From the NCBI RefSeq assembly GCF_030580865.1, contig NZ_JAUQSY010000008.1, forward strand, positions 62,001-126,000: 64,000 nt of DNA, read 5' to 3'. The notes beneath the pieces are model-generated. The model saw nothing but the letters and a program-made list of their open reading frames with translations, was not told where the DNA came from and did not search any database. This document shows positions 8,104 through 17,590 of the stretch, in pieces (the stretch's first letter is position 1; the number at the start of each line of letters is the position of its first letter). Source of the stretch: Hymenobacter aranciens (lineage in GTDB: Bacteria > Bacteroidota > Bacteroidia > Cytophagales > Hymenobacteraceae). Position numbers and translations under genes: made by a program.

Positions 8104-10071
8104 ATGCCCGCCTCTCCTACTTCCGATAAGGCCGCCAGAACCGCCGCCAAACCCAAACCAGCCCCCGCTAAAACTCCCGCCGCTCCCAAAGCCGCCAAGC
8201 CCGCCGCCGCCGCTGGCACTGCCGCCCCCAAAGCGACTAAAGCTGCCGCCAAGCCCACCGCGAAAAAAGCCGCGCCTTCGGCCGTGCCGCAGCCCGGCAT
8301 GGGCGCCATCCCGCACGCCGGCGGCACCACCTTCCGGGTGTGGGCGCCCAATGCCGACAGCGTGGCCGTATTCGGTTCTTTCAATGAGTGGAACGGCGAG
8401 CAGTACCCGCTTACCCACGAGGATAACGGCTACTGGGCCCTGGACGTGGCCGCTGCCAAACCCGGCGACGAGTACAAGTTTCGCATTGTCAACAAAGGCA
8501 ACAAAATTGACCGCAACGACCCCTACGCCCGGCAGGTGACCAACTCGGCCGGCTCCTCGGTGGTGCCGCAGCTCGATTTCGATTGGGAGGAAGATGCCTT
8601 TCAGATGCCGGCCTGGAACGAGTTGGTGATTTACGAGCTGCACGTGGGTACCTTTAATGCGAAGGAGGGCGAAGTCGGCACCTTCCAGACGGTGGTCGAC
8701 AAGCTGCCTTACCTGCGCGACATGGGCATCAACTGCATTGAGCTGCTGCCGGCTACCGAGTTTCCGGGCAGCCGCTCGTGGGGGTATAATCCGGCCAACC
8801 CCTTCGCGCTGGAAAGCGACTACGGCGGGCCCATCGGCTTCAAGCAGCTGGTGAAGGAGGCCCACCGCCAAGGCATTGCCGTGGTGCTGGATGTGGTGTA
8901 CAACCACTTCGGCCCCGGCGACCTCGACCTCTGGCAGTTCGACGGCTGGAGCGAGAACGACGGCGGCGGCATCTACTTCTACAACGACTGGCGCGGCGAA
9001 ACCCCCTGGGGCCACAACCGCCCCGACTACGGCCGCCCCGAAGTGCGCCAGTACATCCGCGACAACGCTATTATGTGGCTGACGGAATACCGCGTGGACG
9101 GCCTGCGGGCCGATGCCATCTCCTTCGTGCGCAACGTGAAGGGCGAAAGCGACCCCGGCGCCGACCTGCCCGACGGCTGGAGCCTGATGCGCTGGGTGAA
9201 TGAGGAAATCGACCAGACGATGCCCTGGAAAATTACCATCGCCGAGGACTTGCGCGGCGAGTCGGCCATCACCGAAAAAACCGAGCACGGCGGCCAGGGC
9301 TTCGACTCGCAGTGGGACGGCACGTTCGTGTACCCCATCCGCGAGGTGCTGACGGCCCCCGACGACGCCGGCCGCAACATGCACGAGGTCACCAAAGCCC
9401 TCTCGCATAACTACAACGGCGACGTCTTCCGGCGCGTTATCTACACCGAAAGCCACGATGAGGTGGCCAACGGCAAAAGCCGCGTGGCCGAAGAAGTGAT
9501 GCCCGGCGACGCCGACGGCTACTTTGCCAAGAAGCGCGCCGTGCTGGGCACTGCGCTGGTACTCACCGCGCCCGGCGTGCCCATGCTGTTTCAGGGCCAG
9601 GAGTTCGTGGCCTACAAGGAGTTCAACGACAACGAGCCGCTGCGTCTGCATCGCGCCAAGGAAAACAAGGGCCTCGTGCAACTGCACCGCGACCTCATCC
9701 GCCTGCGCCGCAACCAGGATGGCCGCAGCCGCGGCCTCACCGGCCAGCACAGCCGCGTGTTCCACGTTAATAATCAAGACAAAGTGGTGGCCTTCGCCCG
9801 CTGGGCCGACGGCCAGGAGCAACCCGGCGACGTGACCGTGGTGCTGGCCAACTTCGCCAACACGGCCTACGAGAGCTACACCATCGGCCTGCCCGCCGGC
9901 GGCCACTGGAAAGTCAGTTTCAACTCCGACTGGAAAGGCTACGACGAGGATTTCCTCGACTTCGACACCTTTGATGTGCAGGCCGGCGGCCACGGGCACG
10001 ACGGCTACCCGTTCCAGGGCAGCGTGGCGCTGGCGCCGTACGCGGTGGTGGTGCTCACGCTGCAGGGCTGA
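8104..10071 (+). CDS. GH13 alpha-glucan enzyme (branching-enzyme-like) with Lys/Ala/Pro-rich N-terminal tail
   Basis: This is a 655-residue protein. Residues 1 to about 65 are an unusual Ala/Lys/Pro tail (repeats such as KAAKPAAAAGTAAPKATKAAAKPT) resembling histone H1-like disordered tails. A CBM48/E-set domain follows (FRVWAPNADSVAVFGSFNEW, residues about 75-160), then a GH13 barrel with YELHVGTFN, VVLDVVYNHFGPGDLDLW, VDGLRADA (nucleophile D337), ITIAEDLRGES (acid/base E381) and ESHDEVANG (third carboxylate D452). The motifs fit the branching-enzyme or maltooligosyl-trehalohydrolase side of GH13; exact specificity is unresolved. There is no secretion signal, so it acts on cytoplasmic glycogen or malto-oligosaccharides, consistent with the glycogen synthase at 51 kb. 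Confidence 0.88.
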   Translation: MPASPTSDKAARTAAKPKPAPAKTPAAPKAAKPAAAAGTAAPKATKAAAKPTAKKAAPSAVPQPGMGAIPHAGGTTFRVWAPNADSVAVFGSFNEWNGEQYPLTHEDNGYWALDVAAAKPGDEYKFRIVNKGNKIDRNDPYARQVTNSAGSSVVPQLDFDWEEDAFQMPAWNELVIYELHVGTFNAKEGEVGTFQTVVDKLPYLRDMGINCIELLPATEFPGSRSWGYNPANPFALESDYGGPIGFKQLVKEAHRQGIAVVLDVVYNHFGPGDLDLWQFDGWSENDGGGIYFYNDWRGETPWGHNRPDYGRPEVRQYIRDNAIMWLTEYRVDGLRADAISFVRNVKGESDPGADLPDGWSLMRWVNEEIDQTMPWKITIAEDLRGESAITEKTEHGGQGFDSQWDGTFVYPIREVLTAPDDAGRNMHEVTKALSHNYNGDVFRRVIYTESHDEVANGKSRVAEEVMPGDADGYFAKKRAVLGTALVLTAPGVPMLFQGQEFVAYKEFNDNEPLRLHRAKENKGLVQLHRDLIRLRRNQDGRSRGLTGQHSRVFHVNNQDKVVAFARWADGQEQPGDVTVVLANFANTAYESYTIGLPAGGHWKVSFNSDWKGYDEDFLDFDTFDVQAGGHGHDGYPFQGSVALAPYAVVVLTLQG

Positions 10072-10091
10072 CAATAACCCTCGAAGGAGGA

Positions 10092-10182
10092 ACTGTCATA
10101 CTGAACGCAGTGAAGCATCCTCTCCCGCTGGAACGATTGGTTCTGGCGCGAGAGGATGCTTCACTATGTTCAGCATGACAGT
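10092..10182. repeat. Palindromic intergenic element acting as bidirectional terminator
   Basis: Arms of 33 bp (10092-10124 and 10150-10182; start ACTGTCATACTGAACGCAGT, end TTCAGCATGACAGT) pair with about three mismatches and are followed by CCTTTTAC. It lies between the convergent GH13 and nitroreductase genes. Decayed relatives of this 'GTCAT..TGA.CG.AG.GAAG.AT' family are at 56625-56750 and 59290-59325. Confidence 0.8.
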
Positions 10183-10205
10183 CCTTTTACCAACTGCCTT
10201 AATAG

Positions 10206-10835
10206 CTATTTCTGCGCCTCGGCAAAATCCTCACTCTCCGGCGTGGGCCAGGCGCCCCAGAACAGGATTTCGCCCACCGGCATGCGGCTGCGGGGGGTCA
10301 GCTCGCGGCTGCGCAGAGGCTCTTCCAGCAGCTCGGCGGGGCCGGGGTAGCCCAGCGTAAAGGCCGTGACGATGTCGAAATCGGCGGGTACATTGAAGCC
10401 TTCGCGCACTTCGTCGGCGGTGAAGCCGCCCATCTGGTGCACCTGCAGGCCCAGCTCGGCAGCCTGGATGGCCAGCGTGGCCGTGGCCTGGCCCAGGTCG
10501 TGGCGGGCGAAATCATTCGGGTTGCCGTCTTTGGCAAAGGTGCGCTTGGCCAGGCCAATCACCAGCACGGGCGCCTTCTTAGCCCACACTTGGTTGAAGG
10601 GCTTAAGCGTGGCCAGCAACTTGGCAAACGCTTCGGGCTGCTCGGCCTGGCTGGCGGCGAGGTAGCGCCAGGGCTGCTCGCCGATGCAGGAGGCGGCCGA
10701 GGTGCCGGCGGCAAAAATGCGGTTCAGAATTTCCGTCGAAACCGGGGTATCGAGGTAGGCGCGGGGACTGCGGCGCTGAGTGAGGACGGGTAGAATCTCG
10801 TATTCGAGCTGGAGGACGTTGGTGGGGTCGGCCAT
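10206..10835 (-). CDS. Nitroreductase family protein
   Basis: This 209-residue cytoplasmic flavoprotein has the N-terminal RRSPRAYLDTPVSTEILNRIFAAGTSAASCIGEQPWRYL (residues about 22-60), the FMN-binding start of the nitroreductase fold. It also has the HDLGQATATLAIQAAELGLQVHQMGGF helix (about 110-140), VPADFDIVTAFTLGYPG, and a C-terminal SRELTPRSRMPVGEILFWG as in NAD(P)H-dependent nitroreductases. The expected cofactor is FMN. The substrate is unknown; such enzymes reduce nitroaromatics, quinones or flavins. The length is normal. It is convergent with GH13, and no operon partner is seen. Confidence 0.9.
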   Translation of the reverse strand: MADPTNVLQLEYEILPVLTQRRSPRAYLDTPVSTEILNRIFAAGTSAASCIGEQPWRYLAASQAEQPEAFAKLLATLKPFNQVWAKKAPVLVIGLAKRTFAKDGNPNDFARHDLGQATATLAIQAAELGLQVHQMGGFTADEVREGFNVPADFDIVTAFTLGYPGPAELLEEPLRSRELTPRSRMPVGEILFWGAWPTPESEDFAEAQK

Positions 10836-11140
10836 TAGGGGCAGATTAAAACGAATTAAAAATGAACTGGGCTCTAACCAGGGCCAGCGCGCGATGTTTA
10901 CCAGACCGGCAGCAAAACGTCCCGCGACCAGGGGCGGCGGGGTATTTTGCTGGTCGTTTGGCGGCGGCTAGCCGGCCAGCGTGGCCTGCCAACTCGGCCA
11001 GGCAGGTGTTGGTTTCGGCGAGGGCGGCGGTGAGGCGGCATATCATCAACCCACCAACTTGCCTGGCACCACCTGCGGCGGGTGAACCTGGACCGGCCAG
11101 CTACTTGCTCGGGCACGTCGTGCGCCTTGGTGATAATGGC
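10836..11140. other. Intergenic stretch without a supported gene
   Basis: The first 40 bases upstream of the nitroreductase are AT-rich and may hold its promoter. The rest is GC-rich, with several short frames (for example 10846-11049 on the minus strand) that show no family resemblance or ribosome-binding context. It merges into the decayed T9SS sorting-domain fragment at 11141. Confidence 0.5.
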
Positions 11141-11349
11141 CTCATGACCCTCCGCCTCACCCCCGCCCACAACAGTATGGCCGTGGCCGGCCCGCCCGTC
11201 GGGGCCGCCGTGAATGGCGTTCGACGCCCTGGGCCGCGCCGTGGCCCGCGCCACCGCCGATGCCAGCGGCACCGCCAAGCTGGCGCTGCCCGCCGGGGTG
11301 TATATAGCTAAGGAGCGGCAGTCAGACCCAGCGCCTCCTAGTGGAGTAA
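11141..11349 (+). pseudogene. Decayed fragment of a T9SS C-terminal sorting domain
   Basis: Translation in two frames gives LMTLRLTPAHNSMAVAGPPV and then [26 protein letters not shown] followed by VYIA. This aligns residue for residue with the C-termini of the giant proteins here (for example [16 protein letters not shown]...[16 protein letters not shown] at 40680-40850). A frameshift lies at about 11215-11222, and a deletion after LPAGVYIA removes part of the last strand. The terminal GTGGAGTAA (11341-11349) still matches the VE-stop of the intact genes. It is a remnant of a lost member of the giant-gene family, followed by the same terminator type. Confidence 0.85.
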
Positions 11350-11368
11350 GCCACTGACAAGAACACCA

Positions 11369-11407
11369 GCCGGCCCGGCTGCTCCCCCCGGGGCGGCCGG
11401 GCTGTTG
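11369..11407 (+). terminator. GC-rich hairpin of the CCCGGCTGCTCC / GGCGGCCGGG type
   Basis: The sequence GGCCCGGCTGCTCCCC, a short loop, GGGGCGGCCGGGC, then TGTTGCGT. It is nearly identical to the hairpin at 23251-23289. It follows the decayed sorting-domain fragment exactly where a terminator of the lost gene would be. Confidence 0.7.
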
Positions 11408-11466
11408 CGTAGGCCGTGGCCGGCCTTATCGCATACATATGCGATGCGCCGGCTTCCGGCCCAGCC

Positions 11467-11474
11467 TACTTTTG
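11467..11474 (+). promoter_or_regulatory. -7 promoter element TACTTTTG of giant gene 1
   Basis: TACTTTTG is a perfect match to TAnnTTTG and lies 100 bases before the ATG at 11575. No clear TTTG is found about 20 bp upstream; instead there is a small palindrome CGCATACATATGCG near 11430-11445. Confidence 0.5.
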
Positions 11475-11574
11475 CAGCAAAGCCTGACGCTTGCTGTCTG
11501 CGGCTTACTCACAGTGGGCTTTTCCGGTCCGGAAGCCGGCCACTGCTGCGTTCTCCCCTTACCCCACTTGCCCG

Positions 11575-14500
11575 ATGCTACACTTTTCCGCGCTTACTAC
11601 CGGCTCCGCCCTGCTGGCACGGCCTTTTCGTTTGCTGCTGGCCGGCCTGGGGCTGGCCCTGCTGCCGCTGCTGGCCCGGGCCGGCACCCCGGTGCTCACG
11701 CTGCAAGCCACCGTGCCCACCGGTCCCACCGACGTCACGGCCTTTGCCGACCAGGTGGAGCTGGTGAACGCCGCCACCGGCGCCGTGGTGGCCGGGGCCG
11801 TGCCCAACGCCGGCTTCGAAACCACGGGCAGCCTCGGCGCGGGCAGCTACGGCTACGCTCCCACCGGCGCGACGTGGACCTTCTCTCCCACCAGCGGCCT
11901 GGCCGCCAACGGCAGCATCTTCGGCAACCCCGCCGCGCCCGAGGGCAGCCGCGTGGCCTTGGTGCAAACCACCAGCGGCGGCAGCGGCAGCCTGAGCCAG
12001 CAGCTGCCCGACGTGGCGGCCGGCTACTACCAGCTGCGCCTGCGCCTGGCCCAGCGCAACACTACCACGGCCGACCAGGGCGTGGCCGTGCTGATTAACG
12101 GGGTGGAAATCGGCCGCAGCGTGCCGGCCAACGACGGCACGTTTCATACCTACACCACGGCCGTGTTTCCGCTGGGGCAGGTGCAGCTGCGGTTCGAAAC
12201 GGCCCGCCCGCCGGGGTCCGGCGTGGACGTGACGGCTTTCGTCGACGACGTGACCTTGCTGCGCAACGGCACCGCCGTGGCCGACGCCGTGGCCAACCCC
12301 AGCTTCGAAAACACCGGCAGCCTGGGCAGCGGCCCGCTGGCCTACCAGCCCACCGGCGCCAGCTGGGCCTTCGCCGGCAACGCCGGCATCATGACCACCG
12401 GCAGCGGCTTCGGCTCCTACACCAACCTCGACGGCACCCACGCCGCCTTTCTGCAAACCACCACCGCCGGCGGCAGCGCCACCCTCGACCTGGGCCCCCT
12501 GCCCGCCACCGGCAGCTACGCCGTGCGCCTGCGCATGGCCCAGCGCAGCTCCGGCACGGCCGACCAGAAGCTGTACCTGCTCTTCGACGGCAGCCCGCTC
12601 GACAACCTGAGCCCCAGCATCAACGGCGGCGCCTTCGCCAGCTTCACCACCACCGACCGCACCGTGCGCCTGCCCGTCATCACGGGCCCAACCCCGGCCA
12701 GCGCGGCGGCGGGCACCCCCCTCACGTTGGTGGGCACCAACCTGAGCGGGGCCGCCTACGTGAGCGTGGACGGCGTGGCCGTGGTGCCCACCAACGTGAA
12801 CAGCGGCAGCCTGCGCTTCGTGCTGCCGGCCGGGGTGAGCGCCGCGCCCAGTATTGTGGTAACGACACGCTTCGGCCTGAGCAACGTGAGCACCGCCCTG
12901 GCGGGGCGGCTGCGCGTGACCGGCACCAGCCCCGCCGCTAACGCCCTGACCGCGCCGTTGACTAATTCGGCCGTGGCCCTGACCTTCACCGAGCCGGTGA
13001 CGGCATCCTCGGCGGCCAACATCGCCGTCTTCTCGGCCCAGGCTGGCGGGCGCAAGGCCGGGGCGGTGAGTGTGAGCGGCAACACGGCCCGCTTCGCCGT
13101 CCCGACTGGTACGCCCCGCACCAACTTCAAGCCCGGCGAGCTGGTGAGCGTGAGCGTGCCGGCCACGGTGCAGAGCGCGGGCGGGCTGGCGGTGCAGAAG
13201 AAGGTGTACCAGTTCACTACGGCCGTGGGCGGCACCGGCCGGGGCAACTTCCTGCCCCCCGCCACCAACCCCGACCCCGCCGTGGGCACCAACCCTGTGA
13301 ATGTGGTAGTGGGCGACGTGGACGGCGACGGCGACCTCGACTTCGTGACCGCCAACAGCAACGCCAATTCGGTGAGCGTGCGCCTGAACGACGGCACGGG
13401 CAGCTTCACGCCCCCGACCACCAACCCCGACTTCGCCGTGGGCGGCAGCCCCGTCGATGTGGTGCTGGGCGACGTGGACGGCGACGGCGACCTCGACCTG
13501 TTTTACTCCACCACCGGCGGTACGGTGGGCCTGCGCCTCAACGACGGGGCAGGCAACTTCACTACTTCGGCCCCCAACTCCGCCGTGAGCAGCAGCCCCC
13601 GGGGCATGGCGCTGGGCGACGTGGACGGCGACGGCGACCTCGACCTGCTCGTCGCCAACTTCGGCACTAACGGCACGGTGAGTGTGCGCCTGAACAATGG
13701 CAGCGGCAGCTTCACGGCCCCCGCCACCAACCCCGACCCCGCCGTGGGCACCAATCCTGTCAATGTGGTGCTGGGCGACGTGGACGGTGACGGCGACCTC
13801 GACCTGCTAGCTGCCAATACCGCTAGCAACACGGTGAGTGTGCGCCTGAACGATGGCACGGGCAACTTCACGGCCCCGGCCACCAACTCTAACCCCGCCG
13901 TGGGAGATTCTCCTACCAACATGACAATAGGCGATGTGGACGGCGACGGCGACCTTGACTTCGTTACGACCAACCTCTACGTCGGGACGGTGAGTGTGCG
14001 CCTCAACGATGGCGACGGCAACTTCACGGCTCCCGCCACCAACCCCGACCCCGCCGTGGGCGACCTTCCCAACATGGTGGTGCTAGACGACGTGGACGGC
14101 GACGGCGACCTCGACCTGCTCACCGCCAACTACGGCAGTGGCAACATTAGCGTACGCCTCAACAACGGCAGCGGCAACTTTATGGCCCCGGCCACTAACC
14201 CCGACCCCGCCGTAGGCAGCGTCCCCCTCGGTGTGACGCTGGGCGACGTGGACGGCGACGGCGACCTCGACCTGCTGGCCGCTAACCGCAACAGCAATAC
14301 GATTAGCGTGCGTCTGAACCAGCCGCCCGCGCCGGCTATTAGTAGCATCAGCCCCGGCACGAGCACGGCGGGCACCCCAAGCGTGGTGCTCACGGGCACC
14401 AACCTGGCCGGGGCCAGCAGCGTGAGCGTGAACGGCGTGCCCGTGACGCCCACGGCCGTGACAGCCACCAGCCTCACCTTTACCGTGCCGGCCGGCACCG

Positions 14501-17271
14501 GCCCTACCCAGAGCATCACCGTGACCACATCAAGCGGCACCAGCGCGGCTTACACCGGCTTTGCGGTGCGGCTGCGCGTGACCGGCACCAGCCCCGCCGC
14601 CAACGCCCTGACCGCGCCGCTGACTAATTCGGCCGTGGCCGTCACTTTCACCGAGCCGGTAACGGCGGCCTCGGCGGCCAGCATCGGGGTGTTCTCGGCC
14701 CAGGCCGGCGGGCGCAAGGCGGGCACGGTAACTACCAGCGGCAGCACGGCCCGCTTCGCGGCCACGGCCAGCACGCCCCGCACCAACTTCCGGCCTGGCG
14801 AGCTGGTGAGCGTGACGGTGCCGGCCACGGTGCAGAGCGCGGGCGGGCTGGCGGTGCAGAAGAAGGTGTACCAGTTCACCACGGCCGTGGGCGGCACCGG
14901 CCGGGGCAACTTCCTGCCCCCCGCCACCAACCCCGAGCTCGCCGTGGGCGGCTATCCGCAAAGCGTAGCGGTGGGCGACGTGGACGGCGACGGCGACCTC
15001 GACCTGCTCACCGCCAACAGCGGCGACAATTCGGTGAGCGTGCGCCTGAACAACGGCAGCGGCAGCTTCAGCGGCGCCGCCGCCCCCGCCGTGGGCACCA
15101 ACCCTGTGCATGTGGTGGTGGGCGACGTGGACGGCGACGGTGACCTCGACTTCGTGACCGCCAACTTCAACGGCAGCACGGCGAGTGTGCGCCTGAACAA
15201 CGGCAGCGGCAGCTTCGGCGGCGGCTCCGACGTGGGCGTGCGCAGCAACCCGCACAGTGTGGCGCTGGGCGACGTGGATGGCGACGGCGACCTCGACCTG
15301 CTCACCGCCAACAGCGGCGACAATTCGGTGAGCGTGCGCCTCAACAACGGCAGCGGCAGCTTCAGCGGCGGCACCGACGTAGGCGTGGACCAATTTCCCA
15401 CCGGCGTAGCGATGGGCGACGTGGACGGCGATGGCGACCTCGACTTCGTGACCGCCAACTACAACGGCAACACGGTGAGCATACGCCTCAACAACGGCAG
15501 CGGCGCCTTTAGCGGCGGGTCCAACCCCGCCGTAGGCAGCCGGCCCCGCAGCGTGGCGCTGGGCGATGTGGACGGCGATGGCGACCTCGATATGCTGGCC
15601 GCTAACAGCGACAACAACACGGTGAGCGTGCGCCTCAACAACGGCAGCGGCACCTTCGGCAGTGGTTCCAATCCCGCCGTGGACAATTCCCCCCAGAGCG
15701 TGGCCGTGGGCGACGTGGACGGCGACGGCGACCTCGACCTGCTCACGGCCAACTACAACGGCAATACGGTGAGCGTACGCCTCAACAACGGCAGCGGCGC
15801 CTTTAGCGGCGGTTCCGACCCCGCCGTGGGCAGCCCGTCAGTTGCCTGGCCTTGCAGCGTGGTGCTGGGCGACGTGGACGGTGACGGCAACCTCGACCTG
15901 CTCACCGCCAACTATGGCACCGGCACGGTGAGCGTGCGGCTGAACCTGCCGCCCAGGCCCACCCTGACCAGCATCAGCCCGGCAGCCGAGCTGCCGGGCC
16001 AGGCCGTGACGCTCACGGGCACCAGCTTCACCAGCGGCAGCACCGTCCGCTTCGGCGGCGTGGCGGCCAGCAGCGTCACGGTCAACTCGGCTACCAGCCT
16101 CACGGCCGTGGTGCCGGTGGGCGCGGCGGCTGGCAGCACGGCCGTGGTCGTGAGCACTCCTGGTGGCAGCAGCGCCGGCAGCCCGGCCTTCGAAGTGCTA
16201 CAGGTGTACCGCAGCGCCAGCGCCAGCGGCTGCCTCAGCACCGCGCCGCTCACGCTCGACGGCACGGGCGGGGCCGGCACCTGGCGCTACCTGCGCCTGC
16301 CCGGCGCGGGCGGGGCCGTGGTGGCCGCCCTCGAAGACACCCAAAACCTGGGCACCGTCACGGCTGGTGTGCTGGCCCTGGGCACCGCCACCTCCGCCGC
16401 CGTGCGCCGCGACGGACTGGCCGGCCGCGCCTACCTCGACCGCAACTTCTACCTCACGGCCGCCAACGCCAGCTTCCCCGGCCAGACCGTGCGCGTGCGC
16501 TTCTTCGGCCTGAGCAGCGAGCTGGCCCGCCTGCAGGCCACCGATGCCAACGCCACCCTGGCCACGCTCAAGGCCAGCCAGTACGACGGGGCCAACGTGA
16601 ACTGCGCGCTGGCCGACAACGACCCCACCGGCGAGCGCCGCCTGCTCACCGGCTCGGCCACCCAGCCCAATGGCGCCGATTGGTTCGTGGGCGAGTTCGC
16701 CGTACCCGACCACTTCTCGGAGTTCTACCTCACCGCCGCCGCCACCCCCCTGCCGGTGGAGCTGCTCACGTTCACGGCCACGGCTGAGGGCCCCGCCGCC
16801 CACCTGGCCTGGGCCACGGCTTCGGAAAAGAACAGCGCCGCGTTTGAAGTCGAGCGCAGCGCCGATGGCAAGCAGTTCGCCCGTCTCGGCACGGTGGCCG
16901 CAGCCGGCACCAGCAGCGCCCCCCGCGCCTACACTTACCTGGATGCCACCCGCCTCACCGGCCCCAGCTACTACCGCCTGCGCCAGCTCGACCAGGACGG
17001 CACGGCCCGCTACTCGCCCGTGCGGGTGGTGAATGGCGCGCGCGAAGGGGGTACGCTTCGCGTCTTCCCCAACCCGGCCCACCGGGCCGCTACCGTGGCC
17101 GGGCTGCCCGCCGGGGCGGCGGTGCAGGTGCTCGACGCGCTGGGCCGCCCCGTGGCCCGCGCCACCGCCGATGCCAGCGGCACCGCCCGGCTGGCGCTAC
17201 CCGCCGGGCTGGCGCCGGGCGTGTACATTGTCAGAAGCAGCGCCCAGGCCCGGCGCCTCACCGTGGAGTGA
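11575..17271 (+). CDS. Giant T9SS-secreted protein 1: two FG-GAP propellers, IPT and SbsA-like domains
   Basis: This 1898-residue protein starts at ATG 11575, before a signal peptide ([18 protein letters not shown]). In order: two related jelly-roll-like modules (about 50-215 and 216-363; each has NA/PSFE..GS, W.F and LR.AQR), IPT/TIG (366-440), SbsA-type Ig (446-560), seven FG-GAP repeats (556-915; [10 protein letters not shown] calcium loops), IPT (920-998), second SbsA Ig (999-1110), seven more FG-GAP repeats (1116-1457), IPT (1461-1543), a two-cysteine module ending [10 protein letters not shown], an FN3-like [10 protein letters not shown] domain, and a T9SS type A domain (1828-1898, ending RRLTVE). 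The two SbsA modules are near copies at DNA level (12906-13270 and 14566-14936). It is probably a calcium-dependent surface adhesin or matrix protein. Partners are unknown. Confidence 0.88.
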   Translation: MLHFSALTTGSALLARPFRLLLAGLGLALLPLLARAGTPVLTLQATVPTGPTDVTAFADQVELVNAATGAVVAGAVPNAGFETTGSLGAGSYGYAPTGATWTFSPTSGLAANGSIFGNPAAPEGSRVALVQTTSGGSGSLSQQLPDVAAGYYQLRLRLAQRNTTTADQGVAVLINGVEIGRSVPANDGTFHTYTTAVFPLGQVQLRFETARPPGSGVDVTAFVDDVTLLRNGTAVADAVANPSFENTGSLGSGPLAYQPTGASWAFAGNAGIMTTGSGFGSYTNLDGTHAAFLQTTTAGGSATLDLGPLPATGSYAVRLRMAQRSSGTADQKLYLLFDGSPLDNLSPSINGGAFASFTTTDRTVRLPVITGPTPASAAAGTPLTLVGTNLSGAAYVSVDGVAVVPTNVNSGSLRFVLPAGVSAAPSIVVTTRFGLSNVSTALAGRLRVTGTSPAANALTAPLTNSAVALTFTEPVTASSAANIAVFSAQAGGRKAGAVSVSGNTARFAVPTGTPRTNFKPGELVSVSVPATVQSAGGLAVQKKVYQFTTAVGGTGRGNFLPPATNPDPAVGTNPVNVVVGDVDGDGDLDFVTANSNANSVSVRLNDGTGSFTPPTTNPDFAVGGSPVDVVLGDVDGDGDLDLFYSTTGGTVGLRLNDGAGNFTTSAPNSAVSSSPRGMALGDVDGDGDLDLLVANFGTNGTVSVRLNNGSGSFTAPATNPDPAVGTNPVNVVLGDVDGDGDLDLLAANTASNTVSVRLNDGTGNFTAPATNSNPAVGDSPTNMTIGDVDGDGDLDFVTTNLYVGTVSVRLNDGDGNFTAPATNPDPAVGDLPNMVVLDDVDGDGDLDLLTANYGSGNISVRLNNGSGNFMAPATNPDPAVGSVPLGVTLGDVDGDGDLDLLAANRNSNTISVRLNQPPAPAISSISPGTSTAGTPSVVLTGTNLAGASSVSVNGVPVTPTAVTATSLTFTVPAGTGPTQSITVTTSSGTSAAYTGFAVRLRVTGTSPAANALTAPLTNSAVAVTFTEPVTAASAASIGVFSAQAGGRKAGTVTTSGSTARFAATASTPRTNFRPGELVSVTVPATVQSAGGLAVQKKVYQFTTAVGGTGRGNFLPPATNPELAVGGYPQSVAVGDVDGDGDLDLLTANSGDNSVSVRLNNGSGSFSGAAAPAVGTNPVHVVVGDVDGDGDLDFVTANFNGSTASVRLNNGSGSFGGGSDVGVRSNPHSVALGDVDGDGDLDLLTANSGDNSVSVRLNNGSGSFSGGTDVGVDQFPTGVAMGDVDGDGDLDFVTANYNGNTVSIRLNNGSGAFSGGSNPAVGSRPRSVALGDVDGDGDLDMLAANSDNNTVSVRLNNGSGTFGSGSNPAVDNSPQSVAVGDVDGDGDLDLLTANYNGNTVSVRLNNGSGAFSGGSDPAVGSPSVAWPCSVVLGDVDGDGNLDLLTANYGTGTVSVRLNLPPRPTLTSISPAAELPGQAVTLTGTSFTSGSTVRFGGVAASSVTVNSATSLTAVVPVGAAAGSTAVVVSTPGGSSAGSPAFEVLQVYRSASASGCLSTAPLTLDGTGGAGTWRYLRLPGAGGAVVAALEDTQNLGTVTAGVLALGTATSAAVRRDGLAGRAYLDRNFYLTAANASFPGQTVRVRFFGLSSELARLQATDANATLATLKASQYDGANVNCALADNDPTGERRLLTGSATQPNGADWFVGEFAVPDHFSEFYLTAAATPLPVELLTFTATAEGPAAHLAWATASEKNSAAFEVERSADGKQFARLGTVAAAGTSSAPRAYTYLDATRLTGPSYYRLRQLDQDGTARYSPVRVVNGAREGGTLRVFPNPAHRAATVAGLPAGAAVQVLDALGRPVARATADASGTARLALPAGLAPGVYIVRSSAQARRLTVE
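12906..13270 (+). repeat. Duplicated coding module, copy A
   Basis: About 365 bp encoding the SbsA-type Ig domain and the lead-in to the first propeller. It is largely identical to 14566-14936, for example in CTGCGCGTGACCGGCACCAG at the start and GGCACCGGCCGGGGCAACTT at the end. The middle has diverged more than the edges. Confidence 0.85.
14566..14936 (+). repeat. Duplicated coding module, copy B
   Basis: Second copy of the module at 12906-13270, introducing the second FG-GAP block. The near-identity of the borders suggests recent duplication or gene conversion within the gene. Confidence 0.85.
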
Positions 17272-17297
17272 GTTGCCGACCAAGACCCCAGCCAGCC

Positions 17298-17340
17298 GGG
17301 CGGCTCGCCCCGGGGCGGCCGGGCCCGGGGCGAGCCGCCC
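17298..17340. terminator. GC-rich hairpin after giant gene 1
   Basis: Perfect 17-bp arms GGGCGGCTCGCCCCGGG and CCCGGGGCGAGCCGCCC lie 27 bp after the stop codon. There is no T-tract, so it may work as a processing or stabilising hairpin rather than an intrinsic terminator. Confidence 0.55.
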
Positions 17341-17345
17341 CGGCC

Positions 17346-17401
17346 GGCAAATATGGCCAATTTGTGCTATAGCACCGTCCCTGGGGGCGGGGGTACCTTT
17401 G
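17346..17401 (+). promoter_or_regulatory. Orphan promoter region resembling that of giant gene 4
   Basis: GGCAAATATG at 17346 and GGGCGGGGGTACCTTTGC ending at 17402 reproduce the region upstream of giant gene 4 (GGCAAATATG at 46304, the same 18-base string around TACCTTTG at 46351), with spacing 48 against 47 bp. TACCTTTG (17394-17401) is a perfect -7 box. No gene follows: a terminator begins at 17418. Confidence 0.6.
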
Positions 17402-17417
17402 CCCTAACATTAACGGG

Positions 17418-17462
17418 TTGCATACACTCGGAAATAAACCGGCCCCTGGCCGGTTTATTTTT
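17418..17462 (+). terminator. TTGCATAC-type terminator, copy 1
   Basis: TTGCATACACTC leads into AAATAAACCGGCC, loop CCT, GGCCGGTTTATTT and a T-run. The 13-bp arms are perfect. The same lead-in and hairpin design recurs at 40909-40952 and 50936-50980, each time directly after a giant T9SS gene, but here no gene stands directly in front. Confidence 0.85.
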
Positions 17463-17500
17463 GGCCGGGCTGTAGTGAGCGCTGGCCCGGCCCTGGCGGC

Positions 17501-17590
17501 GGCCTCCCCCCCCGACCCTCTCTCCGATGGAGAGGAGGAGCCGGCTATGCCTTTGACGGGAGTCGTCAGGCTCCCCCTTACCCCGCGCCC
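17501..17590. repeat. Diverged copy of the 49-bp inverted-end element
   Basis: CCCTCTCTCC..GGAGAGGAGGAGCC and GTCGTCAGGCTCCCCCTTACCCCGCG resemble the ends of the element at 42503-42660 (GGGAGAGGGGGAGCCTGAC and GTCAGGCTCCCCCTCTCC). It is shorter and mismatched. It ends where the methylase remnant begins. Confidence 0.55.

Noticed and set aside
8053..10074. 673-residue ORF on the minus strand
   Set aside because: It is antisense to the GH13 enzyme whose catalytic triad is intact.
10846..11049. 67-residue minus ORF upstream of the nitroreductase gene
   Set aside because: There is no family resemblance and composition is irregular; it overlaps the likely nitroreductase promoter region.
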